Positions 9,255 through 17,521 of a DNA stretch of 64,000 nt are shown here, piece by piece (position 1 is the stretch's first letter; the number at the start of each line of letters is the position of its first letter). The notes beneath the pieces were generated by a model, which saw only the letters and a list, made by a program, of their open reading frames with translations, made no database searches and was not told the origin of the DNA. A program made the position numbers and the translations under genes. This DNA comes from Pseudomonas paraversuta (GTDB taxonomy: Bacteria > Pseudomonadota > Gammaproteobacteria > Pseudomonadales > Pseudomonadaceae): NCBI RefSeq assembly GCF_904063065.1, contig NZ_CAJFCL010000008.1, forward strand, positions 1-64,000, written 5' to 3'.

Positions 9255-9470
9255 ATGGAACGTACACTCAGTTCCGATCTGTTCAACGAAAGCAACACAG
9301 TAAACAACCAGGCTTCCATGCCTTTGCGCGTTCTTGCCAACTTGATGTTGTGGCAGCGCCGAATCTCCAGCCGCCATCAACTGGCTCGCCTGGACTCGCG
9401 TCTTCTGGCTGATGCCGGGATTAGCGAAGCACAGCGTTACGAAGAGCTGAGCAAGCCGTTCTGGCGCTAA
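9255..9470 (+). CDS. DUF1127 domain-containing small protein
   Basis: This 71-residue protein ends in a DUF1127 motif: an arginine-rich helix (WQRRISSRHQLARLD) followed by LLADAGISEAQRYEELSKPFWR. Arginine-rich DUF1127 proteins are known in other proteobacteria to affect phosphate, carbon and RNA metabolism, but the role of this one is unknown. AAGGA 8 nt before the ATG supports the start. It is a single-gene unit with motif clusters upstream and a terminator downstream. Confidence 0.85.
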   Translation: MERTLSSDLFNESNTVNNQASMPLRVLANLMLWQRRISSRHQLARLDSRLLADAGISEAQRYEELSKPFWR

Positions 9471-9529
9471 TGAGCGCTCGCTGGCCCTGACCACCGGTCT
9501 ATCGCCAGCACCCTGAATTGAAAAAACAG

Positions 9530-9562
9530 AACCCGTCGCGGATTACCGCTGACGGGTTTTGT
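9530..9562 (+). terminator. Rho-independent terminator after the DUF1127 gene
   Basis: AACCCGTC (9530-9537) pairs with GACGGGTT (9551-9558), extended by an inner GCGG/CCGC stem, and T residues follow. Confidence 0.88.
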
Positions 9563-9595
9563 CGTTTATGGGGCGAATTTTTAAGAGGCCATAGC

Positions 9596-9641
9596 CAGAC
9601 AGGTACAGTTTCTAAAAACATTAAAACAGACAGGTACAGTT
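9596..9641 (+). promoter_or_regulatory. Two direct repeats CAGACAGGTACAGTT upstream of the DUF2388 operon
   Basis: Identical 15-mers occur at 9596-9610 and 9627-9641, 31 bp apart (about three helical turns). The core is shared with 9093-9105 upstream of the DUF1127 gene. Such direct repeats suit a dimeric regulator and suggest that the DUF1127 gene and the DUF2388 operon share control. The rest of this 300-bp gap holds a terminator and a promoter candidate. Confidence 0.6.
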
Positions 9642-9694
9642 ACACAAATACTTGATCCAAAGCACTTTGCGTACTCCAATCGGCAAAACATCCT

Positions 9695-9722
9695 TTGCTC
9701 AGCGCTGCCCTGCGCCTACTAT
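9695..9722 (+). promoter_or_regulatory. Possible promoter of the DUF2388 operon
   Basis: TTGCTC (9695-9700) and TACTAT (9717-9722) are 16 nt apart and would start transcription about 40 nt before the first DUF2388 start codon. This is a weak consensus match. Confidence 0.35.
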
Positions 9723-9771
9723 TCGAGCCATAAGCGTCTATTTTAATAAGCTCATGTTTTGGAGTCTCACC

Positions 9772-10089
9772 ATGCCCACCCTTCGTCTGTTTAGCGCCGC
9801 TGCCTTGCTGACCCTTGCTGCAAGCGCCAATGCCTCAAGCTTTATCGTTACCACCGATAGCATCGTGGGCACCCTCAAGGCCACTTCCGACCTGACGTCC
9901 GACGCCACCGGTTCGTTCCGCGACAACAAGATCGTGCGTGCTGCACGTGACGACGCCGCCAGCTTTGTAGCCAGCGAAGGAACCATTCGCGGTGTGAAAC
10001 TGGAAAGCGCATTCGAGGCCATCCGCCAGCAAGCACCACAGTTGCAGGCCACCGACGCTCAACTGGCCCAGGCAATCCTGACCATTTGA
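9772..10089 (+). CDS. DUF2388 exported protein, copy 1
   Basis: This protein of about 105 residues begins with a signal peptide (MPTLRLFSAAALLTLAASANA, cut before SSF) followed by a compact domain shared with the next two genes. The shared core is RAxxDDAxxFxASxGxxRGxxLExA near the middle and LAQAIL at the end. The frame is open further upstream, but the ATG at 9772 with GGAG before it gives the signal peptide. The function of DUF2388 is unknown. It heads an apparent operon of three paralogues plus the DUF4105 gene. Confidence 0.85.
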   Translation: MPTLRLFSAAALLTLAASANASSFIVTTDSIVGTLKATSDLTSDATGSFRDNKIVRAARDDAASFVASEGTIRGVKLESAFEAIRQQAPQLQATDAQLAQAILTI

Positions 10090-10100
10090 TTTTCGGATAC

Positions 10101-10122
10101 GCCTGCCCCCTGTGGGGCAGGC
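10101..10122 (+). repeat. Hairpin between DUF2388 copies 1 and 2
   Basis: GCCTGCCCC (10101-10109) pairs with GGGGCAGGC (10114-10122) around CTGT, then TTGCCCGC follows. It resembles one half of the REP palindromes seen elsewhere in the window. There is no U run, so it is more likely a processing or stability element than a full terminator. Confidence 0.55.
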
Positions 10123-10236
10123 TTGCCCGCAGAAGAAACACTGCGCTGCGCCGCTTCATGAAGAACCCCGCCTCGCGCTGGCTCTGCCCCGGCCATTACG
10201 CTAGCCTTGAGTCTCATTCCAACTGCCTCGAGACCC

Positions 10237-10530
10237 ATGCGCTTTTCCTCTTTAGCTCTGCTTGCACTCTGCTGGACACACACAGCCCATGCCTTCGATC
10301 TGACCACCCAGAATGTGGTGCTCAGTGGTTACGTCACCAGTAAAGTGACGTCCGCGCCCTTTGATCACAAACTGATACGTGCCGCCCAGGATGATGCTGG
10401 CGTCTTCATTGCCAGTGACGGCCAACTGCGAGGAGCGCAGCTGGAATCTGCCTTGCGCTGCCTGCGCCGGAGTCATCCAGAATTGAGTGTCAGCGACCTT
10501 GAACTGGCACAAGCAATTCTCGTCCAATAA
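10237..10530 (+). CDS. DUF2388 exported protein, copy 2
   Basis: This protein of about 97 residues has a signal peptide (MRFSSLALLALCWTHTAHA) and the same core domain as its neighbours (RAAQDDAGVFIASDGQLRGAQLESA), ending LELAQAILVQ. It is the most divergent copy, with CLRRSHPEL where the others have IRQQAPQL or LRERVPEA. The start at 10237 gives a proper signal peptide, but its ribosome site is weak. Its function is unknown. Confidence 0.8.
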   Translation: MRFSSLALLALCWTHTAHAFDLTTQNVVLSGYVTSKVTSAPFDHKLIRAAQDDAGVFIASDGQLRGAQLESALRCLRRSHPELSVSDLELAQAILVQ

Positions 10531-10556
10531 ATACCCGCATTTTCTGGAGATGTTTC

Positions 10557-10877
10557 ATGCGTAGCCCTTTAATTGTCGCGACCCTGGGTCTTTTGCTGCT
10601 CGCCGACGTGGCACAGGCACAGACCCTGGTCCAGACCAGCAACATCATTGTGCGGGCCTTTGGCCGCACCATTGACTTCACCTCGGACACCACCACCTCG
10701 ATCCGCGACTCCAAAGTCGTGCGCGAGGCTCAGGATGACGCCGCCACTTTCGTTGCCAGCCAGGGCGACATTCGCGGTGTGCAGCTGGAATCAGCCTTCA
10801 GCACCCTGCGTGAGCGTGTCCCCGAAGCCCGTACCGCCAGCGACCAGGTCCTCGCCGAAGCCATACTCGCACTGTGA
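10557..10877 (+). CDS. DUF2388 exported protein, copy 3
   Basis: This 106-residue protein has a signal peptide (MRSPLIVATLGLLLLADVAQA) followed by the DUF2388 domain (REAQDDAATFVASQGDIRGVQLESAF). It has TGGAGA before its ATG. The stop codon overlaps the GTG start of the large DUF4105 gene (GTGA), so the two are probably translationally coupled. Its function is unknown. Confidence 0.85.
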   Translation: MRSPLIVATLGLLLLADVAQAQTLVQTSNIIVRAFGRTIDFTSDTTTSIRDSKVVREAQDDAATFVASQGDIRGVQLESAFSTLRERVPEARTASDQVLAEAILAL

Positions 10878-12832
10878 GGCGGTTAACGCGCTGGTTCTTC
10901 GTTTGTGGCCTGCTGCTTGCGGGCAGTGCCCAGGCCGCTCTGCATCTGCAACTCAAGACCGAAGGCCTGAGCCCGGCTGAACAACAGGCCAGCCAGGCTC
11001 TGCTGGACGAGGCCATGCAGAGCCTGCCACCGCGTTTTATCGAGCAGCTGGACCGACAGATTCTGGTGGGCTGGACCGATGACATGCCAAGCAATGCCTA
11101 CGGCCAGGCGTCGCTGGTGTCAGAGCTGGACCTCAATCGCAAGCTGCTGGCCGGGCTGACCGACGGTTCTGCCGCCACCCTGCAGACCAACCGTCCCCAC
11201 GGCACCGTGCGCCGGGAAATGCTCGCCACTGTGCTGCACGAACTGACCCACATCTACGACCGCGCCCGACTCTGGCCCGCCGCAGAGCGCAGCCTGATCC
11301 TGCGCTGCAGCAGACAAAGCAACAGCTCCGGAATCATTGGCCTGCCCGATCAATGCCGCGGCCAGACCGAACGCCGCTTCACCCTCAGCGATGATCCACG
11401 GCTGCTCGACCTGGCCGGCTGGCAGCAATATGTCGGACGCCGTGGCGAGCGCGAGCAAGACAACCACCAGATCGTTCGCAGCCCGGACCTTTACGAAGTC
11501 ACCAACCCCAAAGAGTTTGTAGCGGTCAACATGGAGTACTTCCTCCTCGACCCGGCCTACGCCTGTCGCCGCCCAGCCCTCTACCGCTACTACAAGGCGC
11601 ATTTCGGCTGGGCCCCGGCGGCCAGGGACGAATGCCCCAAAGGCTTCGCCTTCCTCAACGCCGGTAACGACTTTGCCCTGCAGCCCCTGGGCACCGTCGA
11701 CCCGGAGCGGGTCTACGCCGTCGACTACCTGCTGGCCGAGGCCAACCAGGAGTGGGCCAGCCGCTGGGGCCACAGCATGCTGCGCCTGGTGATCTGCGCC
11801 CCCGGACGCCCGCGCGGCCCGGACTGTCGCCTCGACCTGCAAGAACACCTGGTTCTGTCCTACCGGGCATTCGTCAATGACGTACAGCTTTCAAGCTGGG
11901 ACGGCCTGACCGGGGCTTACCCGTCACGCTTGTTTGTGTTGCCACTGGCCCAGGTTATCGACGAATACACCAAGACCGAACTGCGCAGCCTGGCTTCGGG
12001 GCCGCTCAAGTTGAGCCGCCCCGAAATTGAAGAAGTGGTTGAGCACGCTGCCGAGATGCACTGGAGCTATGACGGCAACTATTACTTCATCTCCAACAAC
12101 TGCGCGGTGGAAACCCTGAAGCTGCTGCGCAGCGGTAGCGACAATAGCCAGCTCAAAGGGCTCGACAGCATCGTGCCCAATGGCCTGCTTGAAGTGCTTG
12201 AGGGCCGCGGGCTGGCCGACACCAGCGTGCTGGAGGATCCGAAAGAGGCCCTGCGCCTGGGTTACCGGTTTGACTCCTACCGCGACCGCTATCAAGCCAT
12301 GTTCGACGTGCTCAAAACCCGCCTGCCAATCAAACAGACCACGGTTGAAGACTGGCTGGCCCTGAATGCCGACGAACGCCGGCCGTGGATCGAGAAGGCG
12401 GACCTGCGCTCGAGTGCTGCGCTGTTATTGCTTGAGCAGGCCAGCTTTCGTCGACAACTGCTGCTGGCCCAGGACGAGGTCAAGCAAAAGTACCTGGGCG
12501 CCCGCGGGCTCAAGGATGGCGGCATGGATAAAGCCAATAAAACCCTGCAGCAGATTCTCGCCACCAGCGGCTTCCTCAGCCGCCCGGCCGAGTTGCTCGG
12601 CAGCAGTGGTTATGGCCTGCCGCAAGCCAAAGAGTGGGAAGTGCTCCAGTCCGAAAGCAGCCAGCGCCAGCAGCAACTGCTGCGCCTGACCACTGACCTG
12701 GACCAGGAAGTACGCGGCCTGCTTGAACCGGCCCGGGCGGCGGAAATTGCTGCCACCGAAGCCAACGTCAAACAGATCGGCGAGCACTTGCGGGCGATTC
12801 ATAAAGCGTCAGGCGGGTTGCAACTGCCCTGA
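10874..12832 (+). CDS. Exported DUF4105 protein with an HExxH-type N-terminal region
   Basis: This 652-residue protein has a signal peptide (to about residue 21, AQA-A). A first region contains VLHELTHIYDRA near residue 120, an HExxH zinc-metallopeptidase-like motif. The central part has the DUF4105 hallmark RWGHSMLRL near residue 300 and NNCAVETL near residue 410. The C-terminal third is rich in charged helices. It uses a GTG start inside the stop of DUF2388 copy 3. It is probably periplasmic or outer-envelope located and may act on an exported substrate. Peptidase activity is inferred from the motif alone. Confidence 0.8.
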   Translation: MRRLTRWFFVCGLLLAGSAQAALHLQLKTEGLSPAEQQASQALLDEAMQSLPPRFIEQLDRQILVGWTDDMPSNAYGQASLVSELDLNRKLLAGLTDGSAATLQTNRPHGTVRREMLATVLHELTHIYDRARLWPAAERSLILRCSRQSNSSGIIGLPDQCRGQTERRFTLSDDPRLLDLAGWQQYVGRRGEREQDNHQIVRSPDLYEVTNPKEFVAVNMEYFLLDPAYACRRPALYRYYKAHFGWAPAARDECPKGFAFLNAGNDFALQPLGTVDPERVYAVDYLLAEANQEWASRWGHSMLRLVICAPGRPRGPDCRLDLQEHLVLSYRAFVNDVQLSSWDGLTGAYPSRLFVLPLAQVIDEYTKTELRSLASGPLKLSRPEIEEVVEHAAEMHWSYDGNYYFISNNCAVETLKLLRSGSDNSQLKGLDSIVPNGLLEVLEGRGLADTSVLEDPKEALRLGYRFDSYRDRYQAMFDVLKTRLPIKQTTVEDWLALNADERRPWIEKADLRSSAALLLLEQASFRRQLLLAQDEVKQKYLGARGLKDGGMDKANKTLQQILATSGFLSRPAELLGSSGYGLPQAKEWEVLQSESSQRQQQLLRLTTDLDQEVRGLLEPARAAEIAATEANVKQIGEHLRAIHKASGGLQLP

Positions 12833-12847
12833 TTCTGCTAACCCCCC

Positions 12848-12896
12848 CTGCAGGAGCGAGCTCTTTAGCCTGGCTGAAAACAGCTCGCTCCTGCAG
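12848..12896. repeat. REP-like palindrome (GGAGCGAGCT family)
   Basis: CTGCAGGAGCGAGCT (12848-12862) is the exact reverse complement of 12882-12896, with a 19-nt centre. It lies between the convergent DUF4105 and response-regulator genes. Confidence 0.8.
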
Positions 12897-12913
12897 GACT
12901 TGCCCGGCGTATC

Positions 12914-13798
12914 TCAGGCTCCCGGCACAAAGTGCTTCTGCACGGTGCCGTGGGCGATCAGCCGCGAGAGGTAGTTCATTTTCTCGGCATCCTGATCGAC
13001 AAAGCGGAACGTCAGTTGCAACCAGTCACTGTCCGGCCTGGGCTCGTAAGCCACGATGGCATGCAGATAGCCATTGAGGCGCGCAACCTCGGCGCTCTCG
13101 CCCTGCTCAAGGTCCAGTACCGCACTGGCCAATACCTGAGGCAGCACTTCACCGCGACGCACCACCAGCAGCGCTTCCTTGAGGCTCAGGGCCTTGATCA
13201 CGCACGCCTGGGTGCCGCTGGCCAGGCGCAGCTGCCCTTGACCCCGACCAGCCGGCACCTGAGCGGCTGGTTTTGCGGCTGGCGCCACCGGACGTGCAGC
13301 CGCAGCAGGAGCCGGGGTGATTACTTGGGCCTTGCCACCGGTCAGTGCATTCAGCGAGTCGTTACCGAAGGCGCTGCTCAAGCGTGCAGGTGCACTGCTC
13401 ATCACGGCATCCAGCAAACCCGCCTTGGCAAAAGCCTTCTTCACCTTGGTCAACAACTGCTCGTTGGTGAAGGGCTTGCTGACAAAGTCTGAGACCCCGG
13501 CCTGAATCGCCTGAATCACATTTTCCTTGTCCCCGCGGCTGGTCACCATAATGAACGGCAGGGTTTTCAGATGATCCTGCTCACGGCACCAGGTCAGCAG
13601 TTCAAGGCCGGACATCTCCGGCATTTCCCAGTCGCACAGCACCAGATCGAAAGTCTCACGGGTCAGCAATGCCTGGGCTTTACGGCCATTGACTGCGTCT
13701 TCGGTCCTGATGCCCGGAAAATAGTTACGCAGGCAATTTTTAACCAGATCGCGAATAAACGACGCGTCATCCACCACCAGCACACTGACCTTGCTCAT
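12914..13798 (-). CDS. Response regulator with C-terminal PilZ-like region, downstream of phoU
   Basis: This protein of about 294 residues has an N-terminal receiver domain (acidic D10 and D11, phospho-acceptor Asp56 in VLCDWEMPE, Thr in MVTSRG, Lys in SKPF). An Ala/Pro-rich linker follows (about residues 135-180), then a C-terminal domain (AxVxxLSLKEALLVVRRGE... LQLTFRFVD) that resembles PilZ. There is no DNA-binding domain. The start at 13798 has TAAAGGAG upstream. A homologue sits in the same place after phoU in P. aeruginosa. A role in phosphate or c-di-GMP signalling is only inferred. Confidence 0.8.
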   Translation of the reverse strand: MSKVSVLVVDDASFIRDLVKNCLRNYFPGIRTEDAVNGRKAQALLTRETFDLVLCDWEMPEMSGLELLTWCREQDHLKTLPFIMVTSRGDKENVIQAIQAGVSDFVSKPFTNEQLLTKVKKAFAKAGLLDAVMSSAPARLSSAFGNDSLNALTGGKAQVITPAPAAAARPVAPAAKPAAQVPAGRGQGQLRLASGTQACVIKALSLKEALLVVRRGEVLPQVLASAVLDLEQGESAEVARLNGYLHAIVAYEPRPDSDWLQLTFRFVDQDAEKMNYLSRLIAHGTVQKHFVPGA

Positions 13799-13921
13799 CG
13801 ACTGCTCCTTTAAAATCCTGACCACCCTGCCCGCATTCAAAGCAATGTGCCAAGACCGACAGGCACCCCAACGGCATAAACGTTCGCAGAGCGCCTTGAA
13901 TATGAATGCCAAAAACCAAAA

Positions 13922-13947
13922 CGCCCGGCTAGAGCCGGGCGTTTTTT
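13922..13947 (-). terminator. Rho-independent terminator after phoU
   Basis: CGCCCGGC (13922-13929) pairs with GCCGGGCG (13934-13941) around a 4-nt loop. T runs occur in both directions, so it can end the pst-phoU transcript on the minus strand and may also work on the plus strand. Confidence 0.88.
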
Positions 13948-13960
13948 ATCTCGGGCAGTC

Positions 13961-14722
13961 TTATTTATCGTCAGCAGACTGCACAACATTAGCTTTATCA
14001 CCGCCTGTGCCTTCAACTTCTTCGCGCATGCGCTTGAGGCCCATGTGCCGCACGTCCGTGCCGCGCACCAGATAAATCACCAGCTCGGAGATATTGCGCG
14101 CATGGTCGCCAATACGCTCCAGCGAACGCAGAACCCAGATGATGCTCAACACACGCGAGATCGAACGCGGGTCCTCCATCATGTAAGTGGCCAGTTCGCG
14201 CAGTGCGGTCTTGTACTCACGATCGATGATTTTGTCGTACTGGGCTACCGACAGCGCGAGGTCGGCATCGAAGCGGGCGAACGCATCCAGTGCATCACGC
14301 ACCATGTTGCGTACCTGATCGCCGATGTGCCGCACTTCGATATAACCCCGGGGCGCCTCGCCTTCTTCACACAGCTGAATGGCACGGCGAGCGATCTTGG
14401 TCGCTTCGTCACCGATGCGCTCCAGGTCAATCACTGACTTGGAGATACTGATGATCAGGCGCAGGTCAGAGGCTGCCGGCTGGCGACGGGCCAGAATGCG
14501 CAGGCATTCTTCGTCGATGTTGCGCTCCATCTGATTGATCTGATCGTCTATCTCGCGCACCTGTTGCGCCAGGCCGGAGTCGGCCTCGATCAACGCCGTG
14601 ACGGCATCGTTGACCTGTTTCTCCACCAGGCCGCCCATCGCCAGCAAGTGACTGCGTACGTCTTCGAGTTCCGCGTTGAACTGCGCGGAAATGTGATGGG
14701 TGAGGCCATCCTTTGAAATCAT
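13961..14722 (-). CDS. phoU: Phosphate-specific transport system accessory protein
   Basis: This protein of about 253 residues is all-helical with the two PhoU repeats, including LERIGDEATKIARR and LERIGDHARNISE, which carry the metal-binding ExxxD motifs. It links the Pst transporter to the PhoR sensor kinase and represses the Pho regulon when phosphate is plentiful. I chose the ATG at 14722 because upstream residues do not resemble the family. It lies 110 nt after pstB in the same orientation. Confidence 0.95.
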   Translation of the reverse strand: MISKDGLTHHISAQFNAELEDVRSHLLAMGGLVEKQVNDAVTALIEADSGLAQQVREIDDQINQMERNIDEECLRILARRQPAASDLRLIISISKSVIDLERIGDEATKIARRAIQLCEEGEAPRGYIEVRHIGDQVRNMVRDALDAFARFDADLALSVAQYDKIIDREYKTALRELATYMMEDPRSISRVLSIIWVLRSLERIGDHARNISELVIYLVRGTDVRHMGLKRMREEVEGTGGDKANVVQSADDK

Positions 14723-14832
14723 GGTTTTGCTCCGCAAAAGCTTCAAGCGACCAGCTTCAAGCTGCAAGTTGATTGTGTCGTTACGCCAAACTGCATTTAC
14801 TTGCCGCTTGAGGCCAACGGCTGCAGCTGCTG

Positions 14833-15666
14833 CTAGCCATAGCGCCCGGTGATGTAGTCTTCGGTCTGTTTCTTGGCCGGGTTGGTGAACAAGGTATCGG
14901 TGTCGCCGTACTCAACCATCTTGCCCATGTACATGAACGCGGTGTAGTCCGAAACCCGGGCTGCCTGCTGCATGTTGTGGGTCACGATCACGATGGTGAA
15001 CTTGGACTTGAGCTCGTAGATCAGCTCTTCGACTTTCAGGGTCGAGATCGGGTCGAGTGCCGAGCACGGCTCATCGAGCAGCAGTACTTCAGGCTCAACT
15101 GCGATGGTACGGGCAATCACCAGACGCTGTTGCTGGCCGCCGGACAGCCCCAGGGCCGACTCGTGCAGACGGTCCTTGACCTCATCCCACAGCGCCGCGC
15201 CCTTGAGTGCCCACTCTACCGCTTCGTCGAGCACGCGCTTTTTGTTGATGCCCTGGATCCGCAGACCGTAGACCACGTTTTCGTAGATGGTCTTGGGGAA
15301 CGGGTTGGGTTTCTGGAACACCATGCCGACGCGCCGACGCAACTCGGCCACATCCTCGCCCTTGCGGTAGATGTTGTTGCCGTACAGGTTGATCTCGCCC
15401 TCGACACGGCAACCGTCCACCAGATCGTTCATCCGGTTGAAGGTGCGCAGCAACGTGGACTTGCCGCAACCCGACGGGCCGATAAACGCGGTAACCCGTT
15501 GCTTGGGGATGTTCAGGCTGACGTCGAACAGCGCCTGTTTTTCACCGTAGTAAAGGTTCAGGCCCGGTACTTCAATGGCGACGGCTTCGTCAGCCAGGCT
15601 CAGGCTCTGTTTGCTGCGGCCCAGGGCTGACATGTTGATGCCGTGGGTGGGAGATTCATGCTGCAT
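14833..15666 (-). CDS. pstB: Phosphate ABC transporter ATP-binding protein
   Basis: This 277-residue ATPase powers high-affinity phosphate uptake. The Walker A motif GPSGCGKST (about 63-71), signature LSGGQQQR and Walker B LLLDEP are intact. I placed the start at 15666 because GGAG lies 6 nt before that ATG and the resulting length matches Pseudomonas PstB; a start 12 nt upstream is possible. It is the fourth gene of the pst operon. Confidence 0.95.
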   Translation of the reverse strand: MQHESPTHGINMSALGRSKQSLSLADEAVAIEVPGLNLYYGEKQALFDVSLNIPKQRVTAFIGPSGCGKSTLLRTFNRMNDLVDGCRVEGEINLYGNNIYRKGEDVAELRRRVGMVFQKPNPFPKTIYENVVYGLRIQGINKKRVLDEAVEWALKGAALWDEVKDRLHESALGLSGGQQQRLVIARTIAVEPEVLLLDEPCSALDPISTLKVEELIYELKSKFTIVIVTHNMQQAARVSDYTAFMYMGKMVEYGDTDTLFTNPAKKQTEDYITGRYG

Positions 15667-15741
15667 GGGTTGCTCCATACGCTAAAAATTCATTTCGCTT
15701 ACCTCTGGCCGCTTATCAGGGCCAGAGGTTTACATGATTAT

Positions 15742-15816
15742 TGTGGGAGCCGGCTTGCCGGCGATCCGGACAACGCGGTGTACATCTGAACCGTCGCTGG
15801 CAAGCCAGCTCCCACA
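15742..15816. repeat. REP-like palindrome (GGGAGC..GGCTTGCC family) between pstA and pstB
   Basis: TGTGGGAGCCGGCTTGCCGGCGA is mirrored by TCGCTGGCAAGCCAGCTCCCACA after about 29 nt. This is a full two-headed REP element (REPIN-like). It lies inside the pst operon, where it could stabilise or partly terminate the upstream message. Confidence 0.8.
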
Positions 15817-15835
15817 TGACCCTTACGTGTATCAA

Positions 15836-17506
15836 TCAGCTTTCCAGCGCCTTGTACTTCTCGCGCAGGTGGTTACGAATCCATACCGCCGACAAGTTAA
15901 GCGTTGCGATCACCAGTACCAGCAGCAGCGCGGTGGCGTATACCAGCGGGCGTGCGGCTTCGACGTTGGGGCTCTGGAAGCCCACGTCATAAATATGGAA
16001 GCCCAGGTGCATGATCTTCTGGTCAAGGTGCAGGTACGGGTAGTTGCCATCCAGCGGCAGCGACGGTGCCAGCTTGACCACGCCCACCAGCATCAGCGGC
16101 GCCACTTCACCGGCCGCACGGGCCACCGCGAGGATCATGCCGGTCATCATCGCCGGGCTAGCCATCGGCAGCACGATCTTCCACAAGGTCTCGGATTTGG
16201 TGGCACCCAGCGCCAGCGAGCCTTCGCGAACGGTACGCGGAATACGCGCCAGCCCTTCTTCAGTGGCCACGATCACCACCGGCACCGCCAGCAGCGCCAG
16301 GGTCAGCGAGGCCCACATCAGGCCCGGCGTACCAAAGGTCGGCGCCGGCAGTGCTTCGGCGAAGAACAGCCGGTCCACCGAGCCGCCCAATACATACACA
16401 AAGAAGCCCAGGCCAAACACGCCGTACACAATGGCCGGGACACCGGCCAGGTTGTTGACCGCAATGCGGATCACCCGGGTCAGGGTGTTTTGCTTGGCAT
16501 ATTCGCGCAGATACACCGCCGCCAGCACCCCGAACGGCGTGACGATCACGGCCATGATCAGGGTCATCATCACGGTGCCGAAAATTGCCGGGAAGATCCC
16601 GCCTTCAGTGTTGGCTTCACGGGGGTCCTGAGTGAGGAACTCCCAGATATTGCTGAAATACATCCCCAGCTTCTGCCAGCTGTTCATCGCGTTCGGCTGG
16701 TAGGCCTTGACCACCTTGCCGATGCTGATTTCCAGCTCTTTACCGTTGGCGTCGCGGGCCGTGAGGCTGTCGCGATTGAACTGCGCGTGCAAGTCCCCCA
16801 AACGTTCTTCGATGGCTTTGTAGCGGGCGTTCAGTTCGGCCCGTTCCGACTCCATGTCAGCTTGCGCTTGCGGGGTGAGCTTGCCGTCCAGTTCCAGCTT
16901 GCGACCATGCAGGCGGATACGCTCCAGCCCGTAGTTGATCGCACCGATGTCTTTCTTTTCCAGCTGGCTGAGTTGTGCCGCCAGTTCATTGATACGTTTG
17001 ACCCGGGCTTGCAGTTCAGGCCAGGCCGCAGCACCTTCGGCGATCACTTTGCCGTTTTCTTTAACGTTGACCAGATAGCCGTAAAAATTGCCCCATTCGC
17101 GGCGCTCGATGGCCATCAGCTCCGGCGGCGTGGACTGGTTGGTCAGCCACTCGCCGACCACCCATGTGAAGTCGTTGCCGTTCAGGTCACGGTTACCGAC
17201 CTTGATCAGCTCCCGCGTCATGAACTCGGGGCCTTGATCGGGCACCGGCAAGCCGGCGCTTTTCAGACGCTCGCGCGGTACTTCTTCCTTTTGCACCACT
17301 TCGCCGATCAGCACGTGATTGGCATTACCCGGTACGTCGTACTGCGCGTGCACCAGGTCTGCCGGCCAGAAGTGACCCAGACCACGCACCGCGATGACCG
17401 ACAGCAAACCGATGGTCATGATGACCGCGATGGAAACCGCACCACCGCTGATCCAGACGCCGGGAGCGCCGCTCTTGAACCAACCTTTGAGGGAGTTCTG
17501 TTTCAC
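15836..17506 (-). CDS. pstA: Phosphate ABC transporter permease (large PstA)
   Basis: This 556-residue inner-membrane permease is almost twice the length of E. coli PstA. A single N-terminal membrane segment (about residues 22-44) is followed by a periplasmic region of some 270 residues with a charged, coiled-coil-like part (about 130-215). The C-terminal half is the usual permease domain with the EEGLARIPRTVREGSLALGATK coupling loop. The long form is typical of Pseudomonas. It is the third pst gene, 15 nt after pstC. Confidence 0.93.
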   Translation of the reverse strand: MKQNSLKGWFKSGAPGVWISGGAVSIAVIMTIGLLSVIAVRGLGHFWPADLVHAQYDVPGNANHVLIGEVVQKEEVPRERLKSAGLPVPDQGPEFMTRELIKVGNRDLNGNDFTWVVGEWLTNQSTPPELMAIERREWGNFYGYLVNVKENGKVIAEGAAAWPELQARVKRINELAAQLSQLEKKDIGAINYGLERIRLHGRKLELDGKLTPQAQADMESERAELNARYKAIEERLGDLHAQFNRDSLTARDANGKELEISIGKVVKAYQPNAMNSWQKLGMYFSNIWEFLTQDPREANTEGGIFPAIFGTVMMTLIMAVIVTPFGVLAAVYLREYAKQNTLTRVIRIAVNNLAGVPAIVYGVFGLGFFVYVLGGSVDRLFFAEALPAPTFGTPGLMWASLTLALLAVPVVIVATEEGLARIPRTVREGSLALGATKSETLWKIVLPMASPAMMTGMILAVARAAGEVAPLMLVGVVKLAPSLPLDGNYPYLHLDQKIMHLGFHIYDVGFQSPNVEAARPLVYATALLLVLVIATLNLSAVWIRNHLREKYKALES

Positions 17507-17521
17507 AGACTTCTACCTTCC

